Source of the DNA: Cadophora sp. MPI-SDFR-AT-0126 | Taxonomy: Eukaryota > Ascomycota > Leotiomycetes > Helotiales > Ploettnerulaceae | Direction of reading: 5' to 3' | Length of the DNA: 64,000 nucleotides | Assembly: GCA_020747065.1 (NCBI GenBank) | Contig: JAGMVK010000005.1 | Location: 2,976,001-3,040,000 of the forward strand | Part shown: piece after piece, positions 1 through 12,800 of the stretch | Numbering within the stretch: position 1 is the stretch's first letter | How the letters are laid out: every line of letters begins with the position of its first letter | The notes under the pieces: generated by a model | What the model was told of the DNA's origin: nothing | The model's input: only the letters and a program-made list of their open reading frames with translations | The model's database searches: none | Translations under genes and position numbers: made by a program

Positions 1-348
1 GAAGTACTTATAAGATTACACTTTTCTACTTACTTTTTATAGTATATATACTTTTTACTTTTAGTACTATTAAACTTATAAATATAGTCTAGTTTTATAG
101 TAAGTAAGTAGATATATTAAATATAATACTTATAATAGACAGACTTAAGGGCGTTAATAGAAGTTAGAGTAAGTACTATTTATATTAATATACTAAATTA
201 ATTCTAAATTACTACTAAACTACTAGGAATTTAGAACTTAACTTACTCTTAAATTACTTATTTTATTTAATACGGACTATTAAAATATATTAGTAATATA
301 TATAAATTAATAAATCTTTATATATAAGGTTCACTTATAAAGCTTAAA
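1..348. other. AT-rich RIP-degraded flank, no gene seen
   Basis: Strongly AT-rich sequence dominated by TpA steps, lying outside the LTR that begins at 349. No reading frame with recognisable protein similarity could be followed. It is probably the remains of an older repeat into which the Gypsy element inserted. Confidence 0.5.
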
Positions 349-714
349 TGTAACGTACGGTCGAGCTGGTGTTGCTCGAGAGTACGAAGATTAGTGGGTT
401 AGATAGGGACACTATTACTAATTAAGACTTAATAATTGTTATAAGTTACTAAGTATAATATAAATATACTTTATTTAAGTTAAGTATAAGGCCTTTATCT
501 ATATAAGAAATACTATTTATTTATATAAAACTCTTATTAGTGTTAAATTACTTAAATTATTTAAATTATTATTTAGACTTAAAGAGTCTAAATAATTCAT
601 TTTATAACTTATTATAAGACTATAGCTTCTTTATATAGTACTAGGTTTTTTCCTAATTATACTTTTTACTAAGCCTTAGGGCCATGTCACTTATTATAGC
701 CTTAGGCTATAATA
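349..714 (-). repeat. LTR (3' LTR of minus-strand Gypsy element)
   Basis: The block starts TGTAACGTACGGTCGAGCT and ends in a degraded form of the partner terminus. It is the reverse complement of the LTRs at 44392-44753 and 50641-51011, and its 366 bp sits between their lengths (362 and 371 bp). Immediately inside, at 715-730, a pyrimidine-rich stretch reads on the minus strand as a polypurine tract like the one ahead of 50641. This is therefore the 3' LTR of an element running right to left. No partner LTR was found near 5640. The bases just outside (TTAAA) cannot be tested as a target duplication because the other end is missing. Confidence 0.85.
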
Positions 715-3700
715 CTATGCCCTCCCTGTCCTAGCGTGTTCTCGCGCTCTTAGATATATAATTAGGAAACGTTATTCTTACCCTTAAACTATCCTTCCTT
801 TCTATTATACCTTCTAGCTATTATAAGTATCTTAAATAAAACTAATAAAATCTCCTTTTCTATATTCTTTATTATAGCTTTAAAATACCTTCTTATTCTT
901 AATATAAGAAGGATCTTTGGAGGGTTTATATTATTTCTTTTAACTCTAATCGCTATACTAAGTGTATTCGTGCTAATAGAAATACTAAGTATAATATATA
1001 GGGACTCTTAAAGAGTAATTAGCTTAAATTAGAGTAAATAAAGGCTAATCTTTCCTACGAATAAGAGAAAGCTTAGTAGAATCAGTAGTAGCTAATTAAG
1101 CAACTATTTACTTAGTAGGTTAAAATTTCCCAAATAAATAAATAAAGGGAATTATTTTATACTAAGGTAATTGAAATATTATATTATAGTCTTTATTCTC
1201 TAGATAAGTTAGAAGCTATTAAGGAAAAGGAACATTTAGCAAGAGAGTGTAATAATACGCCTTCCTAGCTTAATAAGGTTTCGGAATCTCTAAACCCCGC
1301 GCTAGCGAAATAGCTGGCCTATTTTAATCCTTTAGATCCTATATAGTTCGCTTTAGGTCTTAGTAATAATGTTTCTTAGAGTTCACTTAAGTTCTTAACT
1401 AGAACTATTAGAGTAAATCCAAGTAGTTTAGATTTTATATAAGTTCTTATAAGTTTTTCTTATTCCTATATCTTTTTTATTTAATAAGGTACTCCTACTA
1501 ATCTCTAGTAGTAGTCCGGGTATTAAGTAGTTTCTCGACCTTATATTCGTCTAAGTTATTCTCTAGTTATAGCTCTTTATTTATTACTAAGGGAGCTGGC
1601 CTTTTAGTAGGTTCTAGTAAAGAGATATAGAAAACTAAGTAGAGCTTGGATTTCTTTAGTAGCTATAGTTTGAAATTAATAAGTCTTACTTTCTTTAAGA
1701 TTTTAAAAGGCTTTAGTTTCTTAAAGTCTAGCTTTATACTTAGTTATTTTATTTTAATATGTTTACGTAATAGGTATACTTTATTCTCTCTTTTTAGCGG
1801 AGGTCTTATACTTTACTTTTAGTTACTGTATTTTATAGTTCTTAGGTTTAAGAATTATATATCCTTAGAGAGGTATTCCTGTAGTTTTTTAAGTTTATTT
1901 ATAAGAATAATTACTTATTATATATTAATGTTATCTTTTTATAGCTATTAGTATACTTTTGGCTTATATCTATAGTTAGTGAAGAAGAGTAAGATAGAGA
2001 TAGTCTTATTTCTTACGCTATTAAGGGCGAACTAGGTAAGCGGTAGTAGTTCTATTTAGTTACTTTATTCTTGATTAATATAGCTGTATAAGTATTATTC
2101 TAATAACTAATTCAGTTGTTTAGTCTATCTATTTATTTAGAGGTGAAATGCTATAGATATTCTATAATTAAGCCTTATTTAATTTATTAATAATATCTAA
2201 AACTTAAATATAAAGAGCTTATCTTTATTAGATATGATTTCCTTTAGTAGCTTGTACTAGCTTACTACAATTTTAAGGAATACATATACTAATTCTTATG
2301 CGTTACTTTCTTTCCTATAGGATACGAAATACTTATACTTAGTAAGTTAATCTGTAATTACTTATATAGTATCGAAGATTACTCCTATTATTAGTTTCTT
2401 TAATGGTAGTAGTTTAATAATAAAGTCGAATATAATCGATTCCTATACTCTAATTAATATTAGTAGTAATTATAGAAGGCTATAAGGTGCGTGTTAATTT
2501 ACTTTACTTTTTATATATAGGTTGTATTCTTCTACTACTTTTTCAATATATTTTCTTAGTTCTAGGAAGTAATAATTCCTAGCTATTCTATTAAAGGTTC
2601 TTATTATTTCCTAGTACTTATACGCTAGCAGCGAGTGTTATTCTCTGATAAAGTCTGCTTGTAGCTTTATAGGGATATATATAAGGCCTTTAAATTATAA
2701 GATACTATTATTATTTGTGAAGAAGTTTTTTATTTATAATATTATTACTTGTAAGGCGTATTTATTATTTATATATATTCTTTTAATTTACTATGCAAGT
2801 ATATTATCTTCTATTACTACTAGGGTTATAAGGAGCTCGTAGTTATATTTTAACTTATTAGTTCCTATCTTAAGTATTACTTTAAGTCTCTCTATTAGTT
2901 TACCTAAGTAGTTTTATTATCTATTAAGAGTATTAGCTCTTATATTTTTTAATCTTTTTTAATATATAATATTAAGTTTTAGTGTAAATAGTTCTTTTAA
3001 CTATTTAACTTATTATTAATTTAGTATCTTAGTTATAATAAAGGATATAAGATTCTTATAGTTTATCTATACTTAGATTATATATTTTGCTTCTTCTAAG
3101 TAGTAGCGCTACTACTTATATATAGCTACTATAACTAGTAGTTTCTTATTATATACATTATAGTTAAGCTCGGTAGGCGAGAATATTCACGAGTGGTACG
3201 CAATAGATTTTAGTTACTTATTATATTTCTAGCTTAAATAGGCCCTTAGGGCGAAGTTCGAGGTATTAATCTCTATAATAATTTCTAATTCCAGGTTATA
3301 AGTAGCTAGGACTAAGGTACTAGTAAAGCGTGCCTTAAGTAGCTCAAAAGCTTTCTAGGCCTTTATTATCTATTAAAAGTCTTAGTTCTTTTTTATAAGA
3401 TCTATAAGTAGTTTAGCTACTATAGAGTAGTTATATATAAATCTTCTATAGAAGTTTATGAATTCTAAGAAGGATTATACTTATATAACTATTATTAGAA
3501 TAGGCTATAATAGTACTACCTTAACTTTAGCTAAGTCTATACAGATTCTATATCTTCTAATAATAAATCCTAAGAAGTAGATTTCTTTTTAGTGAAATTC
3601 GCACTTCTTAAGTTTAAGAAGAAGTTTAGCTATTTTTAGTTTAGCTAATACTATCTTTATATATTAAATATATTTAATTTTATTCTTAGAGTAAATAAAT

Positions 3701-5640
3701 ATATTATCTAAGTAAGTAATTATAAAAACATCAAGGTATTCGTGTAATTAGTTATTAATTATTCATTAATAGGACATAGGTATATTTATAAGCTTAAATA
3801 GTGTAACGTTGAAGTGACGGAAGTACTGGAAATAGGAGTACTCAGGTTTAGCCGGAATATTACCGGACGGAAGCCGGACCAGATTTATGTATATATAGGA
3901 CCGCTTCCCCTGTGAGGGCTCCTTACCTTCTTATTTCCTTTGTACTAGACCTATAATATTACTATTTGCCTACCCTCTTACTCCCATACTTGATACTGCA
4001 CTTAGTAATATTGCGTCGTTACAAATAGTATAACTTAGTATTCGTATAAACTATAGCGTATTCTAAATACTGTTTTCTATTCCTTGCTTTTCTTCATTCT
4101 TATAAAGTTATAGGTATCTTATATATCTAGTATTATAAATACTATTACTCCTTATAATTAGTTATATAGCTTATTAATTAAGGGTAATAGATATTAATTC
4201 TTAATAGTGATACTATTAAGTATATAGTAATTAATATATAATTAGAGCTTCCCATCCTTTTTTAGAATAAATAGCATTAGGCTAGCAGCTAATAAAGTAA
4301 ATAGTCGTATAAATCCTTTTACTAGATTCTTATTAATATATTCCTTCAGGTGTTATAGCTCTACTATAAATTACTAGTATATTAGTTCGAAGCTAGGTAT
4401 CTTTCCTAGTTCTAGGAATATCTTATAGTTCTATAGTTAGTACTTTAGAAGGGCCTTATTCTTAGATCCTTCAAGGAATAGCAACTTATACTCCTTATAC
4501 GCCGCTAGTATTTATATTAGCGCAGAGGCCTAGGCAGGGTCCTTAATAGTTAAGAGAGTAGTATATAGCTCTTCTTACTTCAGGATATTAACTTCTTAAT
4601 TAAGTATTCTATAGTTACTTCTATATTAATAATAGTCTAGAGTAATTTGTTCCTTTTACTAGTCTATAGTAGGATTATAAAGTAATAGTTATAATATATT
4701 AAGTACTAGCTTATAAGTTCCTAAGTTAGTGATATTAAATTCAATATCTTTAGTATACTTTTGTAGTATTTTTATAGTTAGTTAAGCGATTTAAAGAATC
4801 ACTTATTTATTTAATAATCTAATAACGTTTCTATTTAGTATAAATAGATAATATAGGTATTACTTCCTAATTAGCCTGAACTTATAGTCTAGGGCTATTT
4901 ATTAATCTATAAAATTACTTATTACTTTAGAGTCTACTATTACTCTAAGCGTTTATTTATTAATATAAATAGTTAGGAAGAGTTACTATTCTCTTTTTGT
5001 TATATATAATTCTTTATTATATAAGTTTCTAGGCTCTTTATGAATACTTATTAGTAGTCTATTATCAGCAAGGTCTCCTAGTTTTTTAAAGGTTCAGGCG
5101 CTATTAGTAGTTCCTTAATAAAGAGAAGTAGCTCTTTATTATTAAAGAATATAGGTCCTTTATATTATAGCTAATAGTTCCTATTAATCTTACTAGAGTA
5201 GTGAATTATATATATATAGTTCTAATAAAATAACTATATAAGTTCTGCGTATTAAGGGTAATTAATCTCTGTTATATTTCTAGCTTCTTAAAGTTTATGT
5301 ATTTTTCTTTTATATCTATTCCATTCTTTCTTACAAATCGTAAACTTAGCTCTTAGTTAGGGTATAAATTCTATATTCTGCGTGAATACCTCGATATACT
5401 ATTAGCTTTAGCGAGTTGCGGTATTAGTTTTAGCACAGCCCTCTTTATACCTATAAATAATAGTATAGATTTATATTATATACTTTATATATATATTCTT
5501 TTTAATCTTCTAGTATTAGATAACTTCTTTCATTTCCTACTTAGTAAAGTACTAGTTTTTAATTACTTCATAGTCTCAGTTATAAAAAGTATTTACCTCT
5601 ATACTATTCCGAAACTATGCAGAAAGGGACTGTAGAAGTT
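715..5640 (-). mobile_element. Truncated RIP-degraded chromodomain-type Ty3/Gypsy element
   Basis: Minus-strand pol remnant of the same family as the complete element at 44392-51011. Visible landmarks on the minus strand are the reverse transcriptase block around 3450-4200, with a YLDN-IFIYSK motif near 3690-3715 (family YLDD, last Asp lost by G to A), KKCEFH near 3600 and an EFINFYRRF-like motif near 3450. Nearly every Trp and Gln codon is a stop, as expected from RIP. Aligned by eye to the complete element, the right edge at about 5640 corresponds to a point just downstream of the gag zinc knuckle. About 1.2 kb of gag and the 5' LTR are therefore missing. The body is interrupted by the solo LTR at 3802-4023. 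Not functional. Confidence 0.85.
3802..4023. mobile_element. Solo LTR with perfect 5-bp target duplication
   Basis: A 222-bp segment begins TGTAACG and ends CGTTACA, perfect inverted termini of LTR type, and is flanked by AATAG at 3797-3801 and 4024-4028. Its base composition is much closer to normal than the surrounding element and contains few RIP-type changes. Apart from the short terminal inverted repeat it does not resemble the LTR at 349-714, so it belongs to another family. It interrupts the minus-strand reverse transcriptase at the conserved PFGL-NAP motif: removing it and one AATAG restores a continuous frame there. It is best explained as insertion of a full element followed by LTR-LTR recombination. 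Confidence 0.9.
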
Positions 5641-5967
5641 GGATTGCGGGCGATTATTTCGCAGCTTATCTTCAAGCCCTAGCCAATCGGTGTAGTACCA
5701 CGCAGGTTTGGATGTAGCATGGCACGAATCAGCCGCCCCAAGGCACGTTAATCGATCATCGCCTTGTTTTCGATGGTGACAAGCTCTCGGTTCCTCTGTT
5801 GAAGACGGTGGCGTAATGTGGCGCGACGGGGAAGTCTTCCGTAGAACGACGCGTTAGCGGCTTCAAACTCAAATGAGGTCAAGGCAAACTTTCGTGTCAG
5901 GTCCTAATCATTGGCTCCTTTAATATGTGGCTAATAAATCTGCGGCATTTTGTCGCATTCAGCAATA
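5641..5967. other. Normal-GC spacer, no gene seen
   Basis: The sequence changes abruptly from AT-rich to about 50 percent GC at 5640, which marks the truncation point of the Gypsy element. No convincing reading frame, tRNA or repeat was found here. Confidence 0.5.
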
Positions 5968-6435
5968 CTATCCCCCCCCCTAAATAATCGTTAAAATGTG
6001 GGATTTATAGGTCGGAGGTATGAAGGGCTTAGTATGACTGGTTAGAAGGCCCTGTCGATGCCCTGTTAATGCCCTAGCCGCCTCGAAGCACAGAGCAAAA
6101 ATTGGTCTATTGTAATGGCCAGGGTGGCTGTAGAAGATTCCAGAGAGCCTTTGTTCCCCTGAAAGTGGCTATGATCCAGGGCTTTAACTGGATAAACACC
6201 CTAGAAAGCTACTTGGTAGTTGGGATAAATAAACCCCTACCCTGAAGGTGTGGTTCTAGGAGCTTCTCCCCCACAAATGGACCAACGCTGATGAAATGAT
6301 TGGACACAGGTCCTTGCTGAGGCTCGTGCTGATAGAGACAGGGTAGGGGTTTATTTACCCTGAATACCAAGTACCCACACGAGTACCACTTTTCATGAGG
6401 TTTAACGTTTATTTAGGGGGGGGGGGGGGGGATAG
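5968..6435. mobile_element. MITE with C/G-tract terminal inverted repeats (copy A)
   Basis: Termini are CTATC(9)TAAATAATCGTTAAA on the left and the complement TTTAACGTTTATTTAG(16)ATAG on the right, flanked by TA at 5966-5967 and 6436-6437. TA duplication with inverted termini points to a Tc1/mariner/pogo-type non-autonomous element. No transposase frame is present. A second copy in reverse orientation lies at 19450-19774. Subtracting the nested element (6212-6371 plus one TA) leaves 306 bp, and the 19-base difference in total homopolymer length then exactly accounts for the 325 bp of copy B. Copy A carries few RIP changes. Confidence 0.92.
6212..6371. mobile_element. Second MITE nested inside copy A
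   Basis: A 160-bp element with roughly 33-bp terminal inverted repeats starting CTTGGTA and sharing AAATAAACCCCTACCCTG, with about five mismatches between arms. It is flanked by TA at 6210-6211 and 6372-6373. The related MITE at 19450-19774 has a single TA at the equivalent position, so it preserves the unoccupied site and proves the insertion boundaries and the TA duplication. No coding capacity. Confidence 0.93.
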
Positions 6436-6708
6436 TAGGGGTCCCAGTAGTCCAACCGTTTTCTAAGCCCTTCCTCGGCCCGGCATATTGGGTGGCTTGG
6501 CCCCTGCTCCCTTCTCCTCGTACTTGGTACAGGGCTTAATCATCCCACCTTTTGCGTCTGTGCGGAGTACTAGCATATTCCACTTTACATGGGGTATTAT
6601 CCAATGAACTAATCTGGTTTATTTATTCTCTCTCTTCCGTAACAAGTAAAATCCGGGTCATTTAGCACAGACGTAAAATGTCAGATTATTATCCCTGTAC
6701 GAAGTAAT

Positions 6709-7408
6709 TTGGCCAATTGGGCTGGTGCCGTCTCTTTGCATTGGCTGTCCCGTCCTTTTGGATCTCTTGCTGCGACACGAGATTATCAGCCCCTCGAATC
6801 CTTCGATGCGCCCTTCACCGCAATGTGCGTGCAACTTGCAGGATAATTATCCGCTTCCGCGGATTATCGATGCGTCTGCATTGTCCGATTGAGACGACGA
6901 AGAGGTCGTTCGCTTCCACTTGAGGAGAGGTGACTGAACGAAGGGCTTGCCGGGAAGCATCCGGTGATAGCTGTGGCGTTTGCGGCAACACAGATAATCT
7001 AGAACTCGGAGCCAAAGCAGTCCGTTGCCTGTCTACGAAGTATTTGCTCGACGTTTTTTGGGGGGGAAGGGGGGTGTTGCGATTTTTCTTTTTATTGTGA
7101 TGATCAAATGGGAGACAAGCACCCTTCAATTTAATCTCTGATCGGCTGCGGTGTCTTCCCCGGATGGTCATCCCTTGCCAATGGCTACCACGGCGTTTTG
7201 GTGGGTGGATAGTGGCTGCTGACTTTGTTCAAGTTGCATTCGAGAATCGTTTCTTATATCCATTCAATATTCAAAAGTCAGTCTTGCAAGATCATCTTTC
7301 ACTCCTTCCTGTGTTCCGATTGCCCTGCAGATCATAATTCAATACCAAAACACTTCTCTGTCCCGACGAGTTTGTTGTGCTCAGTATTCTTCCCGGCTCG
7401 TTGGCGCG
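6709..7408 (+). promoter_or_regulatory. Upstream region of the rhodopsin-domain gene (duplicated at 34653-35345)
   Basis: About 700 bp of normal-GC sequence directly upstream of the ATG at 7409. It lacks a convincing frame of its own; short ORFs on both strands here have no recognisable domain. It matches 34653-35345 colinearly over its whole length, including blocks around CAGCCC(C)TCGAATCC(C/T)TCGATGCG and GGCGTTTTGGTGGG. It contains a G-rich tract at about 7059-7076. I infer promoter and 5' leader from position only; no specific factor site is claimed. Confidence 0.55.
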
Positions 7409-8962
7409 ATGGGTTTTATCCTCAAAGCCGAGAGAGATGGAATCGTTGGCGCCTTGCCCCCGCCACCTGGAGTCATTCCGAACTTTGAGAATCCGGAATC
7501 TCAAGGAGACCGAGTCATTCTTACAATTGCAATCTTGTTCCCGCTAGCAACTATAGTTCTACTTCTACGAGTCTATACAAGGGTAGTGATCGTTCGGAAT
7601 GTTGGGACTGACGATTGTAAGTTTCTTTACTGTCAAAGATACTGAGTGTGCTGTATTAACTAGGTCTAGACGCGATAATCTTTGCATGGGTATGAGTCTT
7701 CGATAAATCACAAAAATACACGCACAGAACGAACGCTTATGCTTCCTGTCTGATAGATTTTGGCGATTGGCTACATTATTCCTCTCATAATTTGTGGGTA
7801 AATACTTATAGTGCGTTCAATTGGTTCTTGTTAACTCTCGGCTCTAAAGTGACCCATCTCGGCCTCGGTGTCCATATGTGGGATGTTCCATTTACAACGT
7901 TTAGTCCTTATTTCTTACGAGTAAGTTAATTGTTACTAGAGTCCAGAGCCAGATAAGACCCTTCTATGCCAATCTTTACTATTCCCTGACGTTGTTCTTA
8001 GATAGGTGCGATTACTGGAGTTTTCTATGGCATGTCCTTTATGTGTGTCAAATTATCAATACTACTACTCTACCTCCGGCTCTCGCCATATCGACCATTC
8101 CGAATCGCAGTATGGGTGGTCATAATAACAACAGTCCTATACTCTTTTCTTGGGTCATTCGAATTTATCTTCAACTGCCAGCCTATTGCTAAAAACTGGG
8201 ATCTTACGATTACCGGAGGGAAATGCATCAACGTGTCCAAAATTCTCATGACACATGGTTCAATTAACATTGCAACTGATGTTGCAATGCTGGTCCTGCC
8301 GATAGCGCTGGTACGGAAGCTGAAATTGCCAATGAAGCAAAAGGTGGCATTAGCTGGTCTCTTTATGACTGGGACACTGTAGGCTTGCTCCTTTTTGTAT
8401 ATGCTTGCAAATCAAACAAATGGCTAATTTCTACGAGTGTTTGCATCGTTAGTTGTATTCGGCTGAAGACCATCATGGACCTCATTCGTTCTCCGGATTT
8501 CACATGGATGGGGGCTGAGAACACAGTATGGTCGTAAGCTTATTTCTCCTTTGCCTCCACAACACTACAGAGTTTTAGCACTAATAAAACGTTAGCGTTG
8601 TTGAGGTGTTTGTAGGAATCATTTGTGCTTGCTTTTCCAGCTTTAAACCTTTTCTTCGACGCCATCTCCCAAAGGTGATTGGGAGTAGCTACCACTCAAC
8701 AGCCATCACAGCGCCATCCAATACGAAGACCGCTAATACTATCTCTCGTACATTGACCGAAGAATACGACCTTGACTTGTATGATGGACACAGGAAGAGT
8801 GGCATCCCCCGAAAGATCAAAGAGCAGACATGCACCGATAATGAGAGCCAGAAGGACATACTCGGGGATGGATTTTCGGAGGGTATATCGAGGGCGGACG
8901 AGGTGAACATAACATCAACAGCCGGGTCGTTCTCCCAAAAGGGTAGTTTTAGATCGCTCTGA
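7409..8962 (+). CDS. Fungal rhodopsin-domain integral membrane protein (Pth11/SAT20-like)
   Basis: Predicted seven-exon gene, 393 aa: 7409-7616, 7664-7689, 7757-7793, 7850-7920, 8002-8378, 8438-8533 and 8596-8962. All junctions keep frame. Exon 3 needs a GTGGGT donor, because the nearer GTAAAT donor would break frame, so that boundary is the least certain. The protein has an N-terminal Pro-rich segment, TM1 after RVILTIAILFPL, the family signature LLLRVYTRVVIVRNVGTDD before TM2, GLGVHMWDVPF in the loop after TM3, MSFMCVKLSILLLYLRL, a Cys-containing WDLTITGGKCINV loop, then TM6, TM7 and a hydrophilic tail. Fungal rhodopsin-domain proteins are seven-TM plasma-membrane proteins, mostly of unknown ligand. 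Some relatives (Pth11) act as surface sensors, but that role cannot be inferred here. It looks intact. Confidence 0.85.
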
Positions 8963-9178
8963 TATTCCGCTATTCTGCTGGCGTCTCGTGAAGAGTTCTG
9001 AAGGAGAGGATTGTATTACTGTATTCTGGGGCAACAGATATTTGTATTTTTATATTTTGGCACTGAGGTGGCCATAGAGCTATTCTGTTTGAAGATTAAT
9101 GAATTCCGTGAACGCCCCAACCTAATAAACGAAGTTTTTAAATGGTGTAGGAATACAAAATAAACCACAAGGTACTTC

Positions 9179-9561
9179 TCATATGTGGGCAACCTTGAGT
9201 TCCTCTTGACCTGTTTTCAGTTCTGCAATCAGCCAGGCCATTTCCTCTAGCCATGTCCCTCTACCTCCGTTGCGGCCGGTAAACTCGAAAGCGCCGTCCC
9301 GATTGACGCCTCCGGTAGCTTCTGTGTCCTTCCTGGCTCGCTTTCGTGCCGGTAGGGTCTTGTGTGTCTTATTCATTGACGTTCCTGGAGAGTCGGAGAA
9401 CTCTCTCGTGATGGCTTCATTTGTTGTCGTTCTTGTTGGAGGTTTCGAAGATTGGGATTTTGAAGAATAAGATTGTTTTCACGTGAGCGCCCCTCCATTC
9501 CGACATTCGCGCTGTAATCGATGGATTTACGATCGATCCTCTTGAAACCCGAGCCATTCAT
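9179..9561 (-). CDS. Possible small hypothetical gene or remnant
   Basis: Two minus-strand frames overlap by four bases (ATGA at 9373-9376): a 62-residue Gln/Asn/Arg-rich frame from 9561 and a 65-residue frame from 9376 ending TGQEELKVAHI. Neither has a domain I recognise. They could be two exons, a frameshifted gene, or chance frames in normal-GC DNA. The stretch sits between the rhodopsin gene's 3' side and the start of the RIP block at about 9830. Listed only because it is the sole open region here. Confidence 0.2.
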
Positions 9562-9829
9562 TCCTTCCCCGCGCCGCTTGTGGCACGGTCCACCTTGCCC
9601 CCCTCAAAGATGATCAACTCCCCAACGTACTAAACAGCGCGGCATTCCTTTTTGACCGCGAAGTTCCCATTGCGCGGTGCATGTTGCATCAGAGTTTAGG
9701 GGTCAAACGTTCCGGATGTCGAATCTCAAATTTTCCAAGGGGCCTCCGCCAGTCTCTGGCGACGCGCAGTGGGCCATTCACCCGATCAATCCGCCTATCA
9801 CACAATAACTATAGCCCCAACTTTCGAGC

Positions 9830-12800
9830 AGTCGAGTCTATGATAGATGTATACTATTAGTTTTCCGGAATGTCTCCTGAGATTATAATAAGTTAGCTAA
9901 TATACTTTAGGAAGAAAGTCAAGTATATATAAGCGTAACCTGACCGAGACCCCTTTCCTACCTTTAATAAAGAATATAAGTAATTTACGAAGGCTAGTAT
10001 ACTCTCGCTGTATTAAGGAAGACACGCCCTGCATTTACTCTTCTATAAGAAGAAGACCGGGGCCCGCTAAAAGTTCACGCTGAAAAATATTAGCTGCTAT
10101 TACTTCTTAATTAACTACTAGTTAGTAGACGGCAGTATTCTATTTATTAGTAGCTTACTAATTAAGTACGCTCTAAAGTATCATGATAGAAGCCTTAATT
10201 ATTAGCTAATATTACCTTAAATAAAGTATAATAATCTTTTACTTTATTTAAAGAATTATTCCTATAACGTAACTTTACTAAATTAATAGTATTATCCTTA
10301 ACTATAAGAGAGACTATATCTTATTCTATTTATTCTACTATAGTAAGGACTTACTAGGAAAGGAATTAAAGTCTAGTAGATCTATAACTTTAATCTAGCT
10401 AAGAACTTTAATTATATGTAAAGTCTACTAAGCTCTTAAGTATAATAAGTTTTTATAACTGAACTCGCGTATAAGTAGGCTCGAAAGTTTCTTCATATAT
10501 ATTTACTTATTAATACCCTTACTCTAGAGATGCTTATTCTTATAGTAATACAAGTGTAAGTATATTAGCTATAGTCTACTTCTTATAATACTTAGGATCT
10601 CTATAAAGATTTAAGGGCTTATAACTATCTAAGCTAGCCTTAGCTTAAAGAATTGTTTACGATCTCTTATAGTATTAATTAAAATCACTGATAAAGAAAT
10701 CTTAAATAGCTTAGTATTTTTTACGAAACTTTAATAAGTATACTTACTTATATTCTATAAATTCTACTAATATCCGGGGTAAAATACGTAGTTAAGAGTT
10801 AGCTAGCTTATATATAAGGTATATTAATATAAGTTATATTAGCTTAATAATTAAAATTAATATCTACTATTTAATATTAATCTTATAAGTAATAAGGAAA
10901 TTAAGGAATAGAGAAGTCTTTAGTAGTATACATATTACCTAGATTTATATTATAATATTATAATAGTAATACTTTTCGTAGTAAAGCTTAATAGTATTAA
11001 AATAGAGCTAGTATAGAATTCCTAAATAGCTAATAGATAATTCATTTCTAAGGGGCTAATCTTTCTGCTTATTAAGATAGAGCTACTATAGAAGATAAGT
11101 AGAGATATTACTTCTCGCGATAGCGATTTTAACTTTAATATATATATAGTAATAATAACTATACTTAAGGGGGCTATAAGACTTTCTCGGCTCTAGAGGT
11201 AAAACTCTTCTAAACGCTTATAATCGCGCTTTAACGCTCTTAAAAATAATCTCTCCACTATTTGGATTATCTCTACTTACGTGCTATTTCAATTTAGCTT
11301 ATGATATCTTACTTAATAAATCAAATACTAAGTATCACACTTAGTTTATTTCTATCTTATACTTATATACTTCTTATTTCTTATTATTATTCTATATATA
11401 TTTATAAGAAAATAAGTTAGAGTAATTAGATTATTAGCGGAGAATCCTTAAATATTACGAAGATATAGTATTAATTATTAGAGAATAGAACACTTAGTAG
11501 TATCTATTAATTGATCTAGCTATCTACTTTATTATCTTATAAGCCCTTATAATAATACATTTATATTCTTAGGATATAGTAAACTCTGAACTAGAGCTTT
11601 AGGTAAGACTTCGAAGTTATAAAGATCTTCTTCTTCTTTTCTTAAGTAGTTTGTAATTATTTAGAATTTACTATACTTCCTTATTAGTAAGTAATTATGA
11701 TCTAAAATAGATAAGTGTAGCTATCTAACTTAATATTTTAGCTTTATTTATAAAGCTATTAGAGCGACTTTCGAGACCCTTTATAAGTACTAATATTAAC
11801 TAGATCTTAGAATAGATATAAGTAGTATTATATTTAGGATAGTTTAGGTTTCTATCTTTAATACCTAAGGATTTTACTACTAAAGTCTAATAAGATTTTA
11901 ATATCTATTTGTTCCTTAAGATAGACTTTACTAACTAGGAGTTATAGAGGAATCTCTTAAGTATAAGCTTAATCCTATAAAGTTTCTAAGGTTAAATAAC
12001 TTTTTATATATAAATATATATATATTTAGTATGAAATTAACTAAAATTGATTTTCTTAAACTCCTTAGATACTAAATCCCTATTACTTATATATCCCTAG
12101 TATTACTTCATCTATTAAGTATATATTAATTCCGTATCCTCTTCTTTTTATCTCTACTTAATAAGCTCTTACTATAACTTTTAAAGTAATCTACAGCTTA
12201 GTCTTTCTTCTGCACTTTATAAAACGCTTTCTTAATTTACTTAATATATTTCTGCAACTTCTTATTCTTAGCGCGAGTTTCCTCTAGCTCCTATTTAAGC
12301 GTATAGATATAGTACACCTACTACTAGCGATAAGATCTTTGCAAATCGCGGTTCTAGGCTTATTACTAAGATAGAAAGTTAAAATACTCTTAAAAGAGAA
12401 TAATAGAAAGGGTCTATGTACTCTTTCTTTTAAGTATAGAAGAGCTTTAGGTAAAATAGAGCTTGAAAGTGCGAAATACTTGCTTAGCTACTTTATACCT
12501 AGCAAAGTACTGATATTCAGATCAAATAACTAAGGGTATAGCGCTATTAGTATTATATTCGAACTTAAAGCGATATTATTAAGATCAGCCTAATCTATGA
12601 AGCCCTTATAAGGACTAAGATACTCTTCTTATTACAGCTAAGGGATTATATTCAAATCAGTATAGTACTAATAATACTCTATATCTCTATCTAATATACC
12701 TATTAATAGTGATAAGTAAATAAGTAATAGGGTACTGAGAAATTTTAATAAGTCCTTCTTTTTCCATAATTATTAAAGGGAGCGAAGACAAAGAAATATA

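Noticed and set aside
7794..7849. GTAAAT donor at 7798 for intron 3 of the rhodopsin gene
   Set aside because: It puts the following exon, which contains GLGVHMWDVPF, out of frame; the GTGGGT donor at 7794 keeps it in frame.
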